DNA of 64,000 nt. It comes from Wurfbainia villosa. Lineage: Eukaryota > Streptophyta > Magnoliopsida > Zingiberales > Zingiberaceae. The DNA is taken from assembly GCA_025175895.1 (NCBI GenBank), contig CM045993.1, positions 51,278,621 to 51,342,620 of the forward strand. The letters are read 5' to 3'. Made by a program: the position numbers and the translations under genes. Positions 1 to 10,248 of the stretch are shown here, piece after piece. Below the pieces are notes generated by a model. That model was given only the letters and a program-made list of their open reading frames with translations, did not search any database and was not told where the DNA came from. How positions within the stretch are numbered: the stretch's first letter is position 1; each line of letters opens with the position of its first letter.

Positions 1-1146
1 AAGTCATACAGGACTTAGTAATTCGCATATGAAGCATTGACAAGTTTCACCTCTCATGACTCGGTCTTTGAGTTGGTGAAAGATGCATTGCGAAAGTCGT
101 GCACTTGGTGCATCCGAGGGACCGCCGGACGAGAAGCATTGGAGTGAAGCCGGAGGAAGTAGACTTCAGGGCGAGCCGCGAAGGATGGCGCTATGAAGCC
201 ATGAGCTTAGCGCATCCGAGGGACGTGGCCGGTCAAAGACAACTTCAAAGGCGAGGGACTCTAAGGGAATGAGAGTGAGCGATTGTAACCCGGGACGGGA
301 CAGATCGTAGGTGAAACTTGGCCATTTGGCCAAGTGTCAGATGGAATTTCCCGACATCAGTCGACTGCCATGACATGACAGTCGACTGCTCCAAGTCGAC
401 AGTTGACTCGATTGGTGTTAGAGTCAGATTTGTGTCACGATCAGCGCCAAGGGTTTAGCGATCAGCCAAAACCATCACCGATCGCCGATGGCGGCATGAC
501 TGATCGCAAGGGTTTTGGGCACAGAATGGTTATCAGTCGAGTGCTCACTTCCGCCACTCGACTATTGGCTCCATCAGTCGACTGATGAGATGATCAATCG
601 ACTGATGTGGGAGCCGTTGGATGAAATCCAACATGGAAGAATCCGTTATTGGGCAATGGCTAAAGGAGCAGTCGACTGATCAAGGCATCAGTCGACTGCC
701 AAGTGCCCAACGGGAAGAATGAGCTCTTCCCTATAAGAAGGGGCCATTGGACACTTGGGGAGCCTAATGCTTCTACTCTAAACATCTTCTCAAGTGCCCA
801 AACATTTTCAATCCTCTTCCTTGAGCTTATTTTCATCTTATTGTAAGAGGAGAGAATTGTTGTAAGGAATGATTACCTCCACCTAGCTTTGTGCAAAGGA
901 GAGATTAGTGGAAGGTTTAAGGCATGATTCACCTTGGATGAATCGGGTCATGGATTAGTGGTAAAGCCATGAACCACATTACATTGTCATGTTAGCATTT
1001 GATTTCCTTTACTTATTGCTTTGTCTTTATTGTTTATATTTCCGCTTGTGCTAATGAATTTGTAGATGAGCAATCAACAACTAAATTCCACAGTACGTGA
1101 AAGAGGGCTATTCACCCCCCTTTAGTCGGCCACCTACGTTCCAACA
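1..1146 (+). repeat. LTR-0: 3' portion of an LTR, left edge cut by window
   Basis: The sequence ends in ..CGTTCCAACA at 1146 after a TATTCACCCCCC block (about 1110), as do the Sirevirus-like LTRs elsewhere here. A TATA-like TATAAG lies at 732-737. Upstream are many copies of the TCAGTCGACTGA palindrome (about 355-700). Immediately downstream is gag coding sequence of RE1, so this is the right end of an insertion in RE1 gag. It could be a solo LTR or a 3' LTR; the left boundary and the second TSD are outside the window. The putative TSD is CTTTA at 1147-1151. Confidence 0.75.
732..737 (+). promoter_or_regulatory. TATA-like box of LTR-0
   Basis: CCCTATAAGAAGGGGCC matches in position and context the TATAAAAAGGGGCC box of RE6 LTRs. 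It lies just downstream of the palindrome array. Confidence 0.5.
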
Positions 1147-1328
1147 CTTTAGTGGTAGGTTTGACGAAAAAGGAAAGAGAAGCAAAAAGTGAATCCGAAG
1201 ATGAGCCGGAGTCGGAGTCAAACGGAGAAGACGAAATCATAAACATGGTCCAAAAGATGTTCAACTAGAGAAAGAGGTTTACGAAGAAGGACGCTAAGAA
1301 TGTTATTGGTAACAAGCCAAGACCCCGA
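1147..1328 (+). pseudogene. RE1 gag, middle fragment (linker before zinc knuckle)
   Basis: One frame reads an acidic then basic stretch (..SESEDEPESES.., ..RKRFTKKDAKN..). It aligns by order and composition with the region between the UBN2-type gag domain and the zinc knuckle of RE3 gag (17825-18943). It has an in-frame stop near 1267. The N-terminal gag half lies beyond LTR-0 and is not in the window. The fragment continues after the solo LTR, at 2398. This is a dead remnant. Confidence 0.65.
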
Positions 1329-2392
1329 TGTTGGATCGAGAAGTGTCGCTAGAGGGGGGGGTGAATAGCGAGCATAAATATTTTCGTTCGTTCGTTCGAT
1401 ACAGGAGTAAGCACAGTAAAAAATAAAGAGACACGTTTATTTTTACTTGGTTCACAACCCAGCGGTTGCTACTCCAAGGCCCTAACGGTCCTAGACCGCG
1501 TACGGAGGGCAAAACACTATAATGTCTCCTCCTCGTTGGAGGTAGGATACAATGATCACAAAACGGAAAGTACTAGGATGAGAAAACAAGCCTACCTCAC
1601 CTCGTTATGAATAAAATCAAAGAGTACAATAACCAAATATGTTACTTGTTGCTACTGCCGACGAAAAAGATCAGAACTTGTCGTCGCATCGGCATTATGA
1701 TGGTGTTGGAGCTTTGGCATTGTAGGAGCACTTGAGAATAAACTTGATGATCTTTGGAGTTGGAATCCTCCCCTCCTTTTATAGAATTTGGCCTCTGAAT
1801 ATGTCTCCTCATCTTTTGGAATAGATCACAAGGTTGTACCAAATTTTATCATTAAGTTGCCGCGTCAAACCTTATCCGTTTTGACCTAATGGAAAGGCTG
1901 ATTCGTCGCCATCAGTCGATTGATGCCTTTCATCAGTCGATTGATGCCTCCCATCAGTCGACTAATGAGCATCAGTCGACTGCCAGCCTGACCACTTCTC
2001 TGCAATAAGTGGTTAGCACAGAAAATGGTAAATACGACGGTTTCTGACCATTCGATCTCGACCTAGACCTTCCACAGGAAGTCTTAGTCGGATCGCCGCC
2101 TACGGTCGTCCCCGTAAAGAGGACATGACCTTACTTGCGCTCACTCACATGAGCTCACCTCAACTTTTAGCTTCTGCTTTCGGTCTTCCACCTGATTCCT
2201 TTGGCTCCCTCCGAAGTCATCCCGGTGCTGCCCGACCACCATGGCTCCCTCCGGGTGTCGCTGACCTTCAGCTCTAGCTTTAGCACTTTTTGCACACTTG
2301 ATTTAGCTCGTGAGATAACGATGTAAACTTAACTTTATGTCTTTGCCATAATCAAAACACAGGTTCGATTATCTGGTGCCCCTGCACCAACA
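1329..2392 (-). mobile_element. Solo LTR, minus strand, in RE1 gag
   Basis: On the minus strand it starts TGTTGGTGCA and ends ATCCAACA, the termini of the RE3/RE4/RE5 LTR family. The CCCGA target duplication is exact (1324-1328 and 2393-2397). No PBS, PPT or internal region is present, so this is one LTR left by LTR-LTR recombination. It contains the family's TCAGTCGACTGA array (about 1913-1983), with C-to-T variants such as CAGTCGATTGATG. Confidence 0.93.
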
Positions 2393-2397
2393 CCCGA

Positions 2398-3167
2398 TCG
2401 GAAGTGACTTGCTATGAGTGCAATGGAAAGGGACACTACAAGTCGGAGTGCACAAATCTAAAAAAGGAAGAAAAACCAAAAAAGGAAAAGATGAAGAAAG
2501 CGCGTAAGGCAACTTGGGATGAGTCATCATCGGAAGAGTCGGACGCAGAAGACATGAAGAGAAGTTTCGTGGCGTTCATGGCCAAATCGAGCTTCGGAGC
2601 CGAGTCAAGTTCCAAGTATGAGTCCGATTCCGAGTCCGAGAGAAGCCACAGATCCTTATTAATTTCTGAAGGACTAGATGAGGTAGGGAGTTAGCTAAGT
2701 CTGAGAATTGAGTCGACCCACTACTTAAGGAAGTCCAAGTACTTAAGGAGCAAGTCAACTCGAAGACTTCGACTTGCCAAATTAAGGATTGAGACTCATC
2801 TCAAGTTGCAAAGCTTGAGAAAGAGAACTCGGTCCTAAAAAGGCAAGTAAAAGATCTAACCGGATCATTGGAAAGGTTTACTTCAGGCTCCAAGTATCTC
2901 AACATGATGCTTGGATCTTAGCGAGCCGTGTACAACAAGTCTGGACTCAGATACAAAGCTAAATCCTCCTATAAATCATACATGTCATTACTTAGCCGAA
3001 ACGCTAAGAATCAAGTCCAAGCATGGGTTCCTAAGTCTAGCTTAGTCAACCAAGTTGGACAAAATCAGTTTTAGGTTCTTAAAAGTCAAGTTCACTTAGT
3101 GAACAAAACTCAAACTAGCTATCACTTAGGGGGAGCTAAAACCTTGCTTGTTTCCTTGTTTAGTTAA
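2398..3167 (+). pseudogene. RE1 gag, zinc knuckle and coiled-coil tail
   Basis: A CCHC zinc knuckle (CYECNGKGHYKSEC, about 2408-2449) is followed by an acidic Ser/Glu stretch and a Lys-rich segment. After several stops comes the tail seen in RE3, RE4 and RE5: RAVYNKSGLRY (about 2923), QAWVPKS (about 3019) and a GGA(K)T.. terminus ending at 3165-3167. The terminal codons contain a GGGGGAGCT stretch. The frame shifts just before the zinc knuckle, and stops occur at 2692 and in the coiled coil, so no functional Gag is possible. The CCHC motif would bind genomic RNA during packaging in an intact relative. Confidence 0.8.
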
Positions 3168-3298
3168 ACTCTTGCATGCTTTAGTTTACTTTACTTGCTT
3201 AATTTAGAACAAACTAGATAGGAAACAAAGTAGTTTAAACTTTAACAACCTAGTACTAAGACAAAGTGAAATGATAGTAAGTTAGGGAAACTCTTCAA

Positions 3299-3371
3299 AG
3301 TGCATGTCTAGGAAGTGATCGTTGCTCCGATATCCAAGAAGGCCATGTGCCTCGCCACGACCTGGTGCACT
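3299..3371 (+). other. Conserved structured motif, RE1 copy 1
   Basis: The core GAAGTGATCGTTGCTCCGAT..GAAGGCC..GTGCCTCGCCACGACCTGG is shared with RE1 copy 2, RE3, RE4, RE5 and the RE2 leader. The closing stem here is AGTGCA (3299-3304) with TGCACT (3366-3371), unlike the other copies but still fully paired. An inner AGGC/GCCT hairpin is possible. Function unknown. Confidence 0.5.
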
Positions 3372-3463
3372 AAGTCGAGTGGAACTGACCAAAGCTAACT
3401 CACTAAGTCTTTGACTAGTTAGACCAAGGCTTAGTCCAAAGTGAATCAAGTACTTGATTCCTT

Positions 3464-3542
3464 CATTGACTTTGTCTAGGAAGTGGTCATTGCTCCGATA
3501 TACAAGAAGGTCATGTGGCTTGCCACGATCTGGAAGTCAATG
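3464..3542 (+). other. Conserved structured motif, RE1 copy 2
   Basis: Same core as copy 1, closed by a perfect 9-bp stem, CATTGACTT (3464-3472) with AAGTCAATG (3534-3542). RE5 has TTGGCTT/AAGCCAA at the same place, so an A-T pair here corresponds to a G-C pair there. Function unknown. Confidence 0.5.
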
Positions 3543-4045
3543 CTGGAAAAACCTACTTGACTAGCTTAAACTAATCTTGAATCTAACACAAGTTTAAAAA
3601 CTTTGAAATTGATCATTAAACTTAATTAAGATAAAAAGAAATCCTCATCTCACAAAACACATAGGATAACGTGTATTGAAAACCTAGCTTTGGTGAGATG
3701 ATTTAGAAATTAATCAAGCTTAATTAGTTTAATACAATTCACCTAACTTAACAACTTACTTAACAACTTTACTTAAACTAATTTAACTTAACTCAACTTA
3801 ATATACTCAACTCAAGCTCAATAAATTAACTAAATTTAACTTAACAACTTACCTTAATTAAACTTGACTAAATTCAAGTTAATATACTAAGCTTAACTCA
3901 ACATAACAAATTTAACTTACCTTGACAAATTTACTTAAAATAAGCTTAACTTGATAAATTTACAACACAAATAAACTCAAGATGATTCATCTTATTCAAG
4001 GTGTGAATTATCTTAAAGAGGTTTTAATTCATATAGGACTCCAGA

Positions 4046-7001
4046 ATGGACCAATGGATTCTGAATGGTGGCTGCTCCAGACATATGACTGGAGATAGTC
4101 AAAAGTTCTCAGAATTAAGCTACAAGAATCTAGGTACAGTCGCCTTTGGAAACAATGACAAACTTAAGGTAATTGAATCAGGTAACATTGAACTAGAGTC
4201 AAATTTTGTTATACAAAAAGTTTTTCTTTTAGAGAATTTCAAATTTAACTTGCTTAGTATAAGTCAGTTATGTGATGCTGGTTATGAAGTGAAATTTTTA
4301 TCGAATGAATGTTTGATTAACAATATTGAAAACCTAAAAATATTACTTAAGGGAGTTAGGTATAAAAATATATATTCAATAAATCTAGAAAGATCCTTAA
4401 TTAAGTGTCATATGACACAGTAAGAGGAAAGTTGGTTGTGGCATAGGCGACTTGCTCACACCAACTTTAGGAATATAACGAAGTTAAGTGAAACTAACCT
4501 AGTTAGAGGGTTGCCAAAACTTAAAAATATTGAAAACAGAGTTTGTAATGTTTGCCAACCAAGAAAACAAATTAAGTTTCAACATAAATCAACTAATCAA
4601 GGTTGAACAAGTTCAATTCTTGAGTTAATTCACTTAGACTTGTTTGATTCACATGGGGTAAAATCACTAAGTGGAAATTTATACTGTTTAGTGATAATTG
4701 ATGATTACTCTAGGTTTACATGGGTAAAATTCCTAAAACAAAAAGATGAAACATTTGAAGTATTTAAAAACTTTAGTAAACAAATAAAAAACGAAAAGAC
4801 CGTAAGATAAAAAGAATACGAAGTGGTAATAGAGGGGAATTTAAAAATGAGAAATTTACAAACATGTGTCTAGAAAATGGATATCACCATGAATATTCAT
4901 GCCCTAGAACCCCCCAACAAAATAGAATAGTAGAAAGAAAAAAATAGAACCCTACAAGAAGCTGCTAGGTCAATGTTAAATGAACACAACTTACCAAGTT
5001 ACTTATGGGCTGAAGCTATTAACACTGCATGTTATGTGCAAAATAGAATAATAATTAATAAATCACATAATAAAACATCTCGTGAAATTTTTAATAATAA
5101 AATTCCATCAATAAAATATCTAAAAATATTTGGATGCAAGTATTTATTTTAAATATGAAAGACCATCTCAAAAAATTCTCTTCAAAAATCGATGAAGGGA
5201 TATTTCTAGGGTATTCGACCACTAGTAGGGCTTATAGGGTTTATAATAAGTAAACTTTAAAAATTGAAGAAACAACTAATGTAAAATTTGATGAGGAAGA
5301 AATTAATATTAATCAACTAACCACATTAAAAGATAATCAAAATGAGTCAAATGAAATAACACATGATGAAGAAGAACAAATCCAATGTGAAGAAAACATA
5401 AAGATGTCTAGAATTGATCCTAATCATCCACTTGAACAAGTATTAGGAAATTCAACTTTAGGAGTTCAAACTAGATTAGCCCTAAGAAACTTAAGTCAAA
5501 TTGCATTGTTATCAAAAATAGAACCAAAGTCAATAGATGAGGCTTTACCAGACCCTGATTAGATAATAGCCATGCAAGAAGAACTAGCACAATTCGATAA
5601 AAATGAAGTGTGGGACTTAGTACCTTCACCATCCAATAAATCAATAATAGACACTAAATGGGTATTCAGAAATAAATTAAACAATCAGGGAGAAATCATA
5701 AGGAATAAAGCTCGTTTAGTAGCCAAGGGGTTTAGTCAAGTAGAAGGGTTAGACTATGATGAAACTTATGGCCCAGTAGCTAGGCTTGAGTCAATTAGGA
5801 TGTTGCTAGCTTATGTGACACATAAAGGATTTAAGTTATATCAAATGTATGTAAGTCAACCCCCAAGTTTTGAGAGTTTAGAATACCCTAATTATGTATA
5901 CAAGTTAAAAAAGGCCTTATATGGATTAAAACAGGCTCCTAGAGCCTAGTATGAGAGACTATCCTCATACTTAATCTCTAAAGGCTTCAGACAAGGTCAA
6001 ATTGACTCAACACTTTTCATAAAAACCTTGAACAAAGACATTTTTATTGCTCATATATATGTAGATGATATAGTCTTTGGATCAACAAATTCAAATTTTT
6101 TAAAAGAATTTATAAAACTAATGGAAAAGAATTCAAAATGAGTTTAGTAGGTGAGTTAAATTTCTTCTTAGATTTACAAATAAAATAAACAAGAGACGGT
6201 AACTATATATACCAAAATAAGTATGCAAGAGAATTAATTAAAAAATTTGGTATGGAAAATACAAAATACATTAAAACACCCATGACTACGAATGTTATAT
6301 TAAATGAAGACAAAGAAGGAAAGTCTGTAGATCTAAAGTACTATAGGAGTGCCATAGGTAGTTTACTATACTTAACTTCAAGTAGACTCGACATACTATT
6401 TGTAGTAAATATGTGTGCTAGATATCAAACTTGTGCTAAGGAATCACATTTAACACATGTTAAAAGAATTCTAAGATACATTAAAGGAACAATTAATGTA
6501 GGTATGTGATACCCAAGATCTAGTGACTTTTAGTTAATAGGATACTCTGACTCAGACTATGTAGGGTGCAAACTAGATAGGAAAAGTACTAGTGGAGGAT
6601 GTCAACTCTTAGGATCATGCTTAGTAAGCTGGTTCAGTAGGAAGCAACATTGTGTTGCTCTCTTCACAACTGAAGCAGAATACATAGTATTAGGAGAATG
6701 TGTAGCACAACTATTATGGATGATGCACACACTTAAGGATTTCAAATTATACTATAAAAAGGTCAAAACATTAGTTGATAACATAAGTTCAATAAATTTA
6801 ACTAAAAATCCAATTCATCACTCACGCACTAAACACATTGATGTTAAACATCATTTTGTAAGAGATCATGTGGCAAAGGGTAGTATTGAACTCAACTATG
6901 TTGAGTCCAAATCTAACTTTGCTGACATCTTCACTAAACCACTTCCGGAAGCAGAATTTAGTATGCTGAAAAGACAATTAGGTTTATGCTTGGTATACTA
7001 G
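4046..7001 (+). pseudogene. RE1 pol remnant (PR-IN-RT-RNase H)
   Basis: Domains are in copia order. The protease region (about 4046-4423) reads WILNGGCSRHMTGD, so the usual catalytic D-S-G is N-G-G. The GAG-pre-integrase H..H..CxxC region is at about 4433-4570. The integrase core (about 4600-5050) has its second catalytic Asp lost (SDHGGEF has become SGNRGEF). RT (about 5572-6510) has YVDD at about 6057 but lacks the segment with the first catalytic Asp (junction at 5847/5848). RNase H (about 6510-7001) still has HSRTKHIDVKHH and ADIFTKPLPE. Many stops, for example at 4421, 4603, 4807 and 5947, make it inactive. It is closest to RE3 and RE4 pol. Confidence 0.9.
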
Positions 7002-7454
7002 GATGTTTTACTTACTCATTACTCAAATTTATTTTGAAAAGTAATATTATATTATTTTTAAAGAAAAGTTAAAAATAATCTAGGACAATTTAGATTTCAT
7101 GATCCTATAGATTTAAGTAAGCCTTCGCATTTCACAAACACCTAGGATTATCTGTTTGTGTATTGAGCCACAAAGATGGGCGTGAGATGTTAGGATTGCA
7201 CCCCTGGTTCCATATGTAGATCAAGTGCATCGACATGAACCAACACGGGATTTACAAGAGAAAATCAATCACTTCGGTGACTAACTCTAATTCAAAAGCC
7301 TGACGATTAATTCTATATCATTTGAGCTAATAAAGAGTTGGATATTTGCTTTAAGAACGATTTTTAGATTTGTATTTTTAAATATAAAAATAAAATTTGT
7401 AAATTCATGCTTGGACATATTCACTATGATATTTGCATCATCTTAAAAAAGTTT

Positions 7455-7740
7455 GAAAATATGATATTATTCAGGGGGAGTTAGAAATTTTTTGAAAAAT
7501 TTTAGAATTTTTTGAAAAAAAGTTATTATTCGGGGGGGGGGGGGGTTTAGAAAATTTTTAAAATTTTTTAGAATTTGTTGAAAATATGTTATTCTGGGGG
7601 AGTTAGAAAATTTTGAAAGTTTTTAAAAAATTTTAAAATTCTGAAAATATGTTATTATTCAGGGGGAGTTATAAAATTTTGAAGGTTTTTGAATTTTTTT
7701 GAAAATTTTGTAAATATATTATTATTCAAGGGTAGTAGAA
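7455..7740 (+). repeat. Tandem array of PPT-containing units
   Basis: About five copies of a unit of roughly 65 bp, each carrying one GGGGGAG-type purine run followed by TTAGAAAATTTTGAAA-like sequence. The last copy is degenerate (AAGGGTAG). Confidence 0.75.
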
Positions 7741-8184
7741 AATTTTGAAAATTTTTGAAAATTTTGGAATTTAAAAATATGTTGGAGTCTATGGGTTGTT
7801 AAATTTTTGACAATTAAAATTTTGAAAATTGTTTTTATCTTTAGAAAATTTTTAAAGGGAGAGATCCTATTTCTAAATGAAGAAAACCCTAAAGGGAGAA
7901 GATTGATTTCAAAAACTTAAGAATTTTTTAGCTTAATATTGATCTCTCAAGGATAAAACACTTTAACTCTCAACTTTAAAGTTGTGGTATCTTAAACATA
8001 ATTTTGATTTTGATGTATGCCAAAGGGGAAGAGAGGAGATATAAAGTTAGAGACAAGCAACTTATTGAAAGGGAGATGTAAAATTTTATATATGCATCTC
8101 ATACTTATGCATTTCTTATATATGTCAAAATTTGAATATTGTTGTCTTATTCTTCTAACTTTAACTGATGTGTTGTCATACATC

Positions 8185-8198
8185 AAAAAGGGGGAGAT
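8185..8198 (+). other. RE1 polypurine tract
   Basis: AAAAAGGGGGAGAT lies directly before the 3' LTR start TGTTGATG. It is preceded by CATACATC, part of the TTTTGATG..CATCAAAAAGGGGG context found before the PPTs here. Confidence 0.85.
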
Positions 8199-8337
8199 TG
8201 TTGATGTAGTGAGCATCACTCCTTGGTTTTGATGTATGAACCGCAGTTAAAGTTAGGAATTATTTGTGTTCTAATATTAGTGTTAAGTGTGCAGACTTAA
8301 CAGGAAGTCCTAGTAGGTCGTGTTGACCGGATACTAG
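8199..8337 (+). repeat. RE1 3' LTR, first part
   Basis: It starts TGTTGATGTAGTGAGC right after the PPT and is cut by RE2 after ..GGATACTAG. It resumes at 25826. The matching 5' LTR is not in the window. Confidence 0.8.
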
Positions 8338-10235
8338 TGTTAGTTATAGCCCTAGAACCAATCATGTGATGGTTGAATAGGGAACATTTTGTATCATATT
8401 CTATAAAGGCAAAGGATTGGTTATTATATTTACGTCTTGCTTGTGCCAGCTAAATTAAATATAATAATGCCCTAGAAAAGTAGGTTCTTATCTACAACAC
8501 ATCAATTGGCAGAATTGATTATGAGAGGCTATAGAGAACACTTTCCTAAATGTTCCTAGTCAAGTATTAATATGCAAGGGCAATATTAATACATAAAGAC
8601 TAGCATGTAGGTCAATTGATGACTTGATCTCATAAGTCATGGATATATGATATCAAGTTGACACATGGGTATATATTAGAGAATATATACTGAACTGACC
8701 CGCCATGAGAAAGTTTCATGGATCGTCATATGAGTGTCACAAACTTTCTCATGTGACTATTGGTATGAATAGTCCTCAAACCTGAAGTCACTACGGTTCC
8801 CTACATAAGGAGTTATGTACTTTGGTATCGTCAAACATCACCCGTAACAGGGTGGACCATAAATGTGATTACTTGGTATATAACAAATTATGCGGAGGGA
8901 TGTGAGTGATGTAGATGAGATCTATCCCTCCCATATGACGGGAGTGATATCTGTGGGCCCCTTGATTGAGTAGAACTACTAAAACGCATGGTCATGCTCG
9001 AATGAGTCAATATGTGATATTGAGCTCATTTGTTTGAGTTAGTTTACTCAGGGATCAAGAAACACATAGATTGATCGAGGATGACATGGTCTATGCCTCA
9101 TTGGTCAATCTGATATCAAGGGTAGAAGGACACGGTCATACATTATAGTAGTCACGGAAAGGTTAGTCGGATCTTGACTTATTTTGTAACTTGGGTAGCA
9201 ATGATGCATTGCTAGATGCCGCTCATTGCTTGTGTATCTAAAAGAGTTTAGATCCACTGCCAACATTATGAGAGCCTATAGGGTCACACACAAAGAGCAT
9301 GATGATTAGAAGAATTAGTGCATTCTAGTTTGACTAGAATAATTTGGGAATAAGCTTAAGTACAAAAATGGTTTTTGGACTTTAAGCTTAAAGAGAATTT
9401 TAGCTTATTTATTTAATGAGATTAATTCAATATGCTAAGCTTATTAATTTAATAAGATTAAATAAATATGTTATCATGATAGCCTAAGCTAAATTGATTT
9501 AATAAGATTAATTCAATATGTTACCTTATTGATTTAATGAGATTAAATTCAATATGATAACATAAGATTATTGAATTAATAAAGATTAATTCAACATGCA
9601 TGAATGCCACCTAAGCATGCCACCTAAGCTTGATGAGGTGGAAGGAGACAAAGGGTTTTGACCTTTGGATTTCCTCCACATGTGGCCGGCCAAACAAGGA
9701 GTGTAATTGTGTTTCAATGCAATTGATTGCATTGAATGTGATAGGAGGTGAAAGGTTTTTCCAATCCTATAAAACACTCCATGGGGTGGCCGGCCAACTT
9801 GGTGAAAAAAACTTGAGGCTTTGGTTGGAGCTTGAGGCTTGGAGAGAGCTTGGTGGTGAGAGGCTTTGGTTGTGTGGCTTTTGTGAGTGTATCAAGAAGA
9901 GTAGTCTCCTTCTTCCTTTCTCTTTTTCCCTACCTTCCTCTCCTTTAGGGACTTCTCTAGCAAGAAGTAAAGGAGAGCTCTTCTAGTTTCTTTTGTGAGA
10001 CAAGAGCTTGCTCGTGTGGATACATATAGAGGCACGGACATTTGAACGTGCTAAAAGATCCAACAAACCAAGGAGAAGCGGGATTAAAAAGGGCACGCAA
10101 CAAAGGTAATATCCTCCTATAAGATAGGTTTTGAGAAATTTATTTTTGTACGAGGTTTTCTTTCGCAAGGATCACTTGGAAGGGATCCTATTTTTCCGTT
10201 GCGCATATGCTATTCTGCATAAGAAAATCCCTACA
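8338..10235 (+). repeat. RE2 5' LTR
   Basis: 1898 bp from TGTTAGTTATAG to CCCTACA. It is nearly identical along its length to 23945-25820, apart from small indels such as CCTCCACATGTGGCCGGCC present only here near 9674. The stretch 9360-9600 is low-complexity ATTTAATGAGATTAAT-type sequence. Confidence 0.95.
9768..9775 (+). promoter_or_regulatory. Putative TATA box, RE2 5' LTR
   Basis: CCTATAAAACACTCC lies about 470 bp before the LTR end, with an identical copy at 25353-25360 in the 3' LTR. It is the best TATA match in this LTR. A second TATAAAGG near 8402 is too close to the LTR start to be favoured. Confidence 0.5.
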
Positions 10236-10236
10236 G

Positions 10237-10248
10237 TGGTATCAGAGC
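10237..10248 (+). other. RE2 primer-binding site
   Basis: TGGTATCAGAGC, complementary to the 3' end of plant initiator-Met tRNA, one base after the 5' LTR. Confidence 0.92.

Larger units (their letters stand above)
3168..4045 (+). other. RE1 gag-pol spacer, non-coding, AT-rich
   Basis: No ORF of note lies between the gag stop and the protease. It holds two copies of a conserved, foldable motif (3299-3371 and 3464-3542), followed by about 500 bases of simple AACTTA/AATTAA-like low-complexity sequence. It ends in CATATAG directly before the protease coding sequence, a plausible 3' splice-acceptor context. Confidence 0.6.
7002..8198 (+). other. RE1 3' untranslated region with repeated PPT-like motifs
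   Basis: Non-coding and AT-rich. Between about 7455 and 7740 a unit of about 65 bp (TATTATTC-GGGGGAG-TTAGAAAATTTT..) repeats about five times. PPT-like G-runs lie at 7473-7480, 7532-7545 (14 G), 7596-7602, 7662-7668 and a degenerate copy near 7728. The true PPT is at 8185-8198. Multiple PPT-like motifs upstream of the 3' LTR are a known Sirevirus hallmark. Confidence 0.75.

Noticed and set aside
3299..3542. Conserved motif considered as a tRNA or SINE
   Set aside because: No A-box/B-box pattern, no cloverleaf, no poly-A or TSD around the copies; position is fixed within elements.
4046..4423. Stand-alone 125-aa protein
   Set aside because: It is the protease segment of RE1 pol ended by a stop; integrase sequence follows in the same frame.
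8017..8232. 71-aa ORF after RE1 pol, considered as an envelope-like gene
   Set aside because: Too short, runs through the PPT into the LTR, with no signal peptide plus membrane-anchor pattern. No env-like ORF was found in any element here.
9630..9986. 118-aa plus-strand ORF, copy at 25275-25571
   Set aside because: Inside RE2 LTRs, spans the promoter region, and has no recognisable domain.
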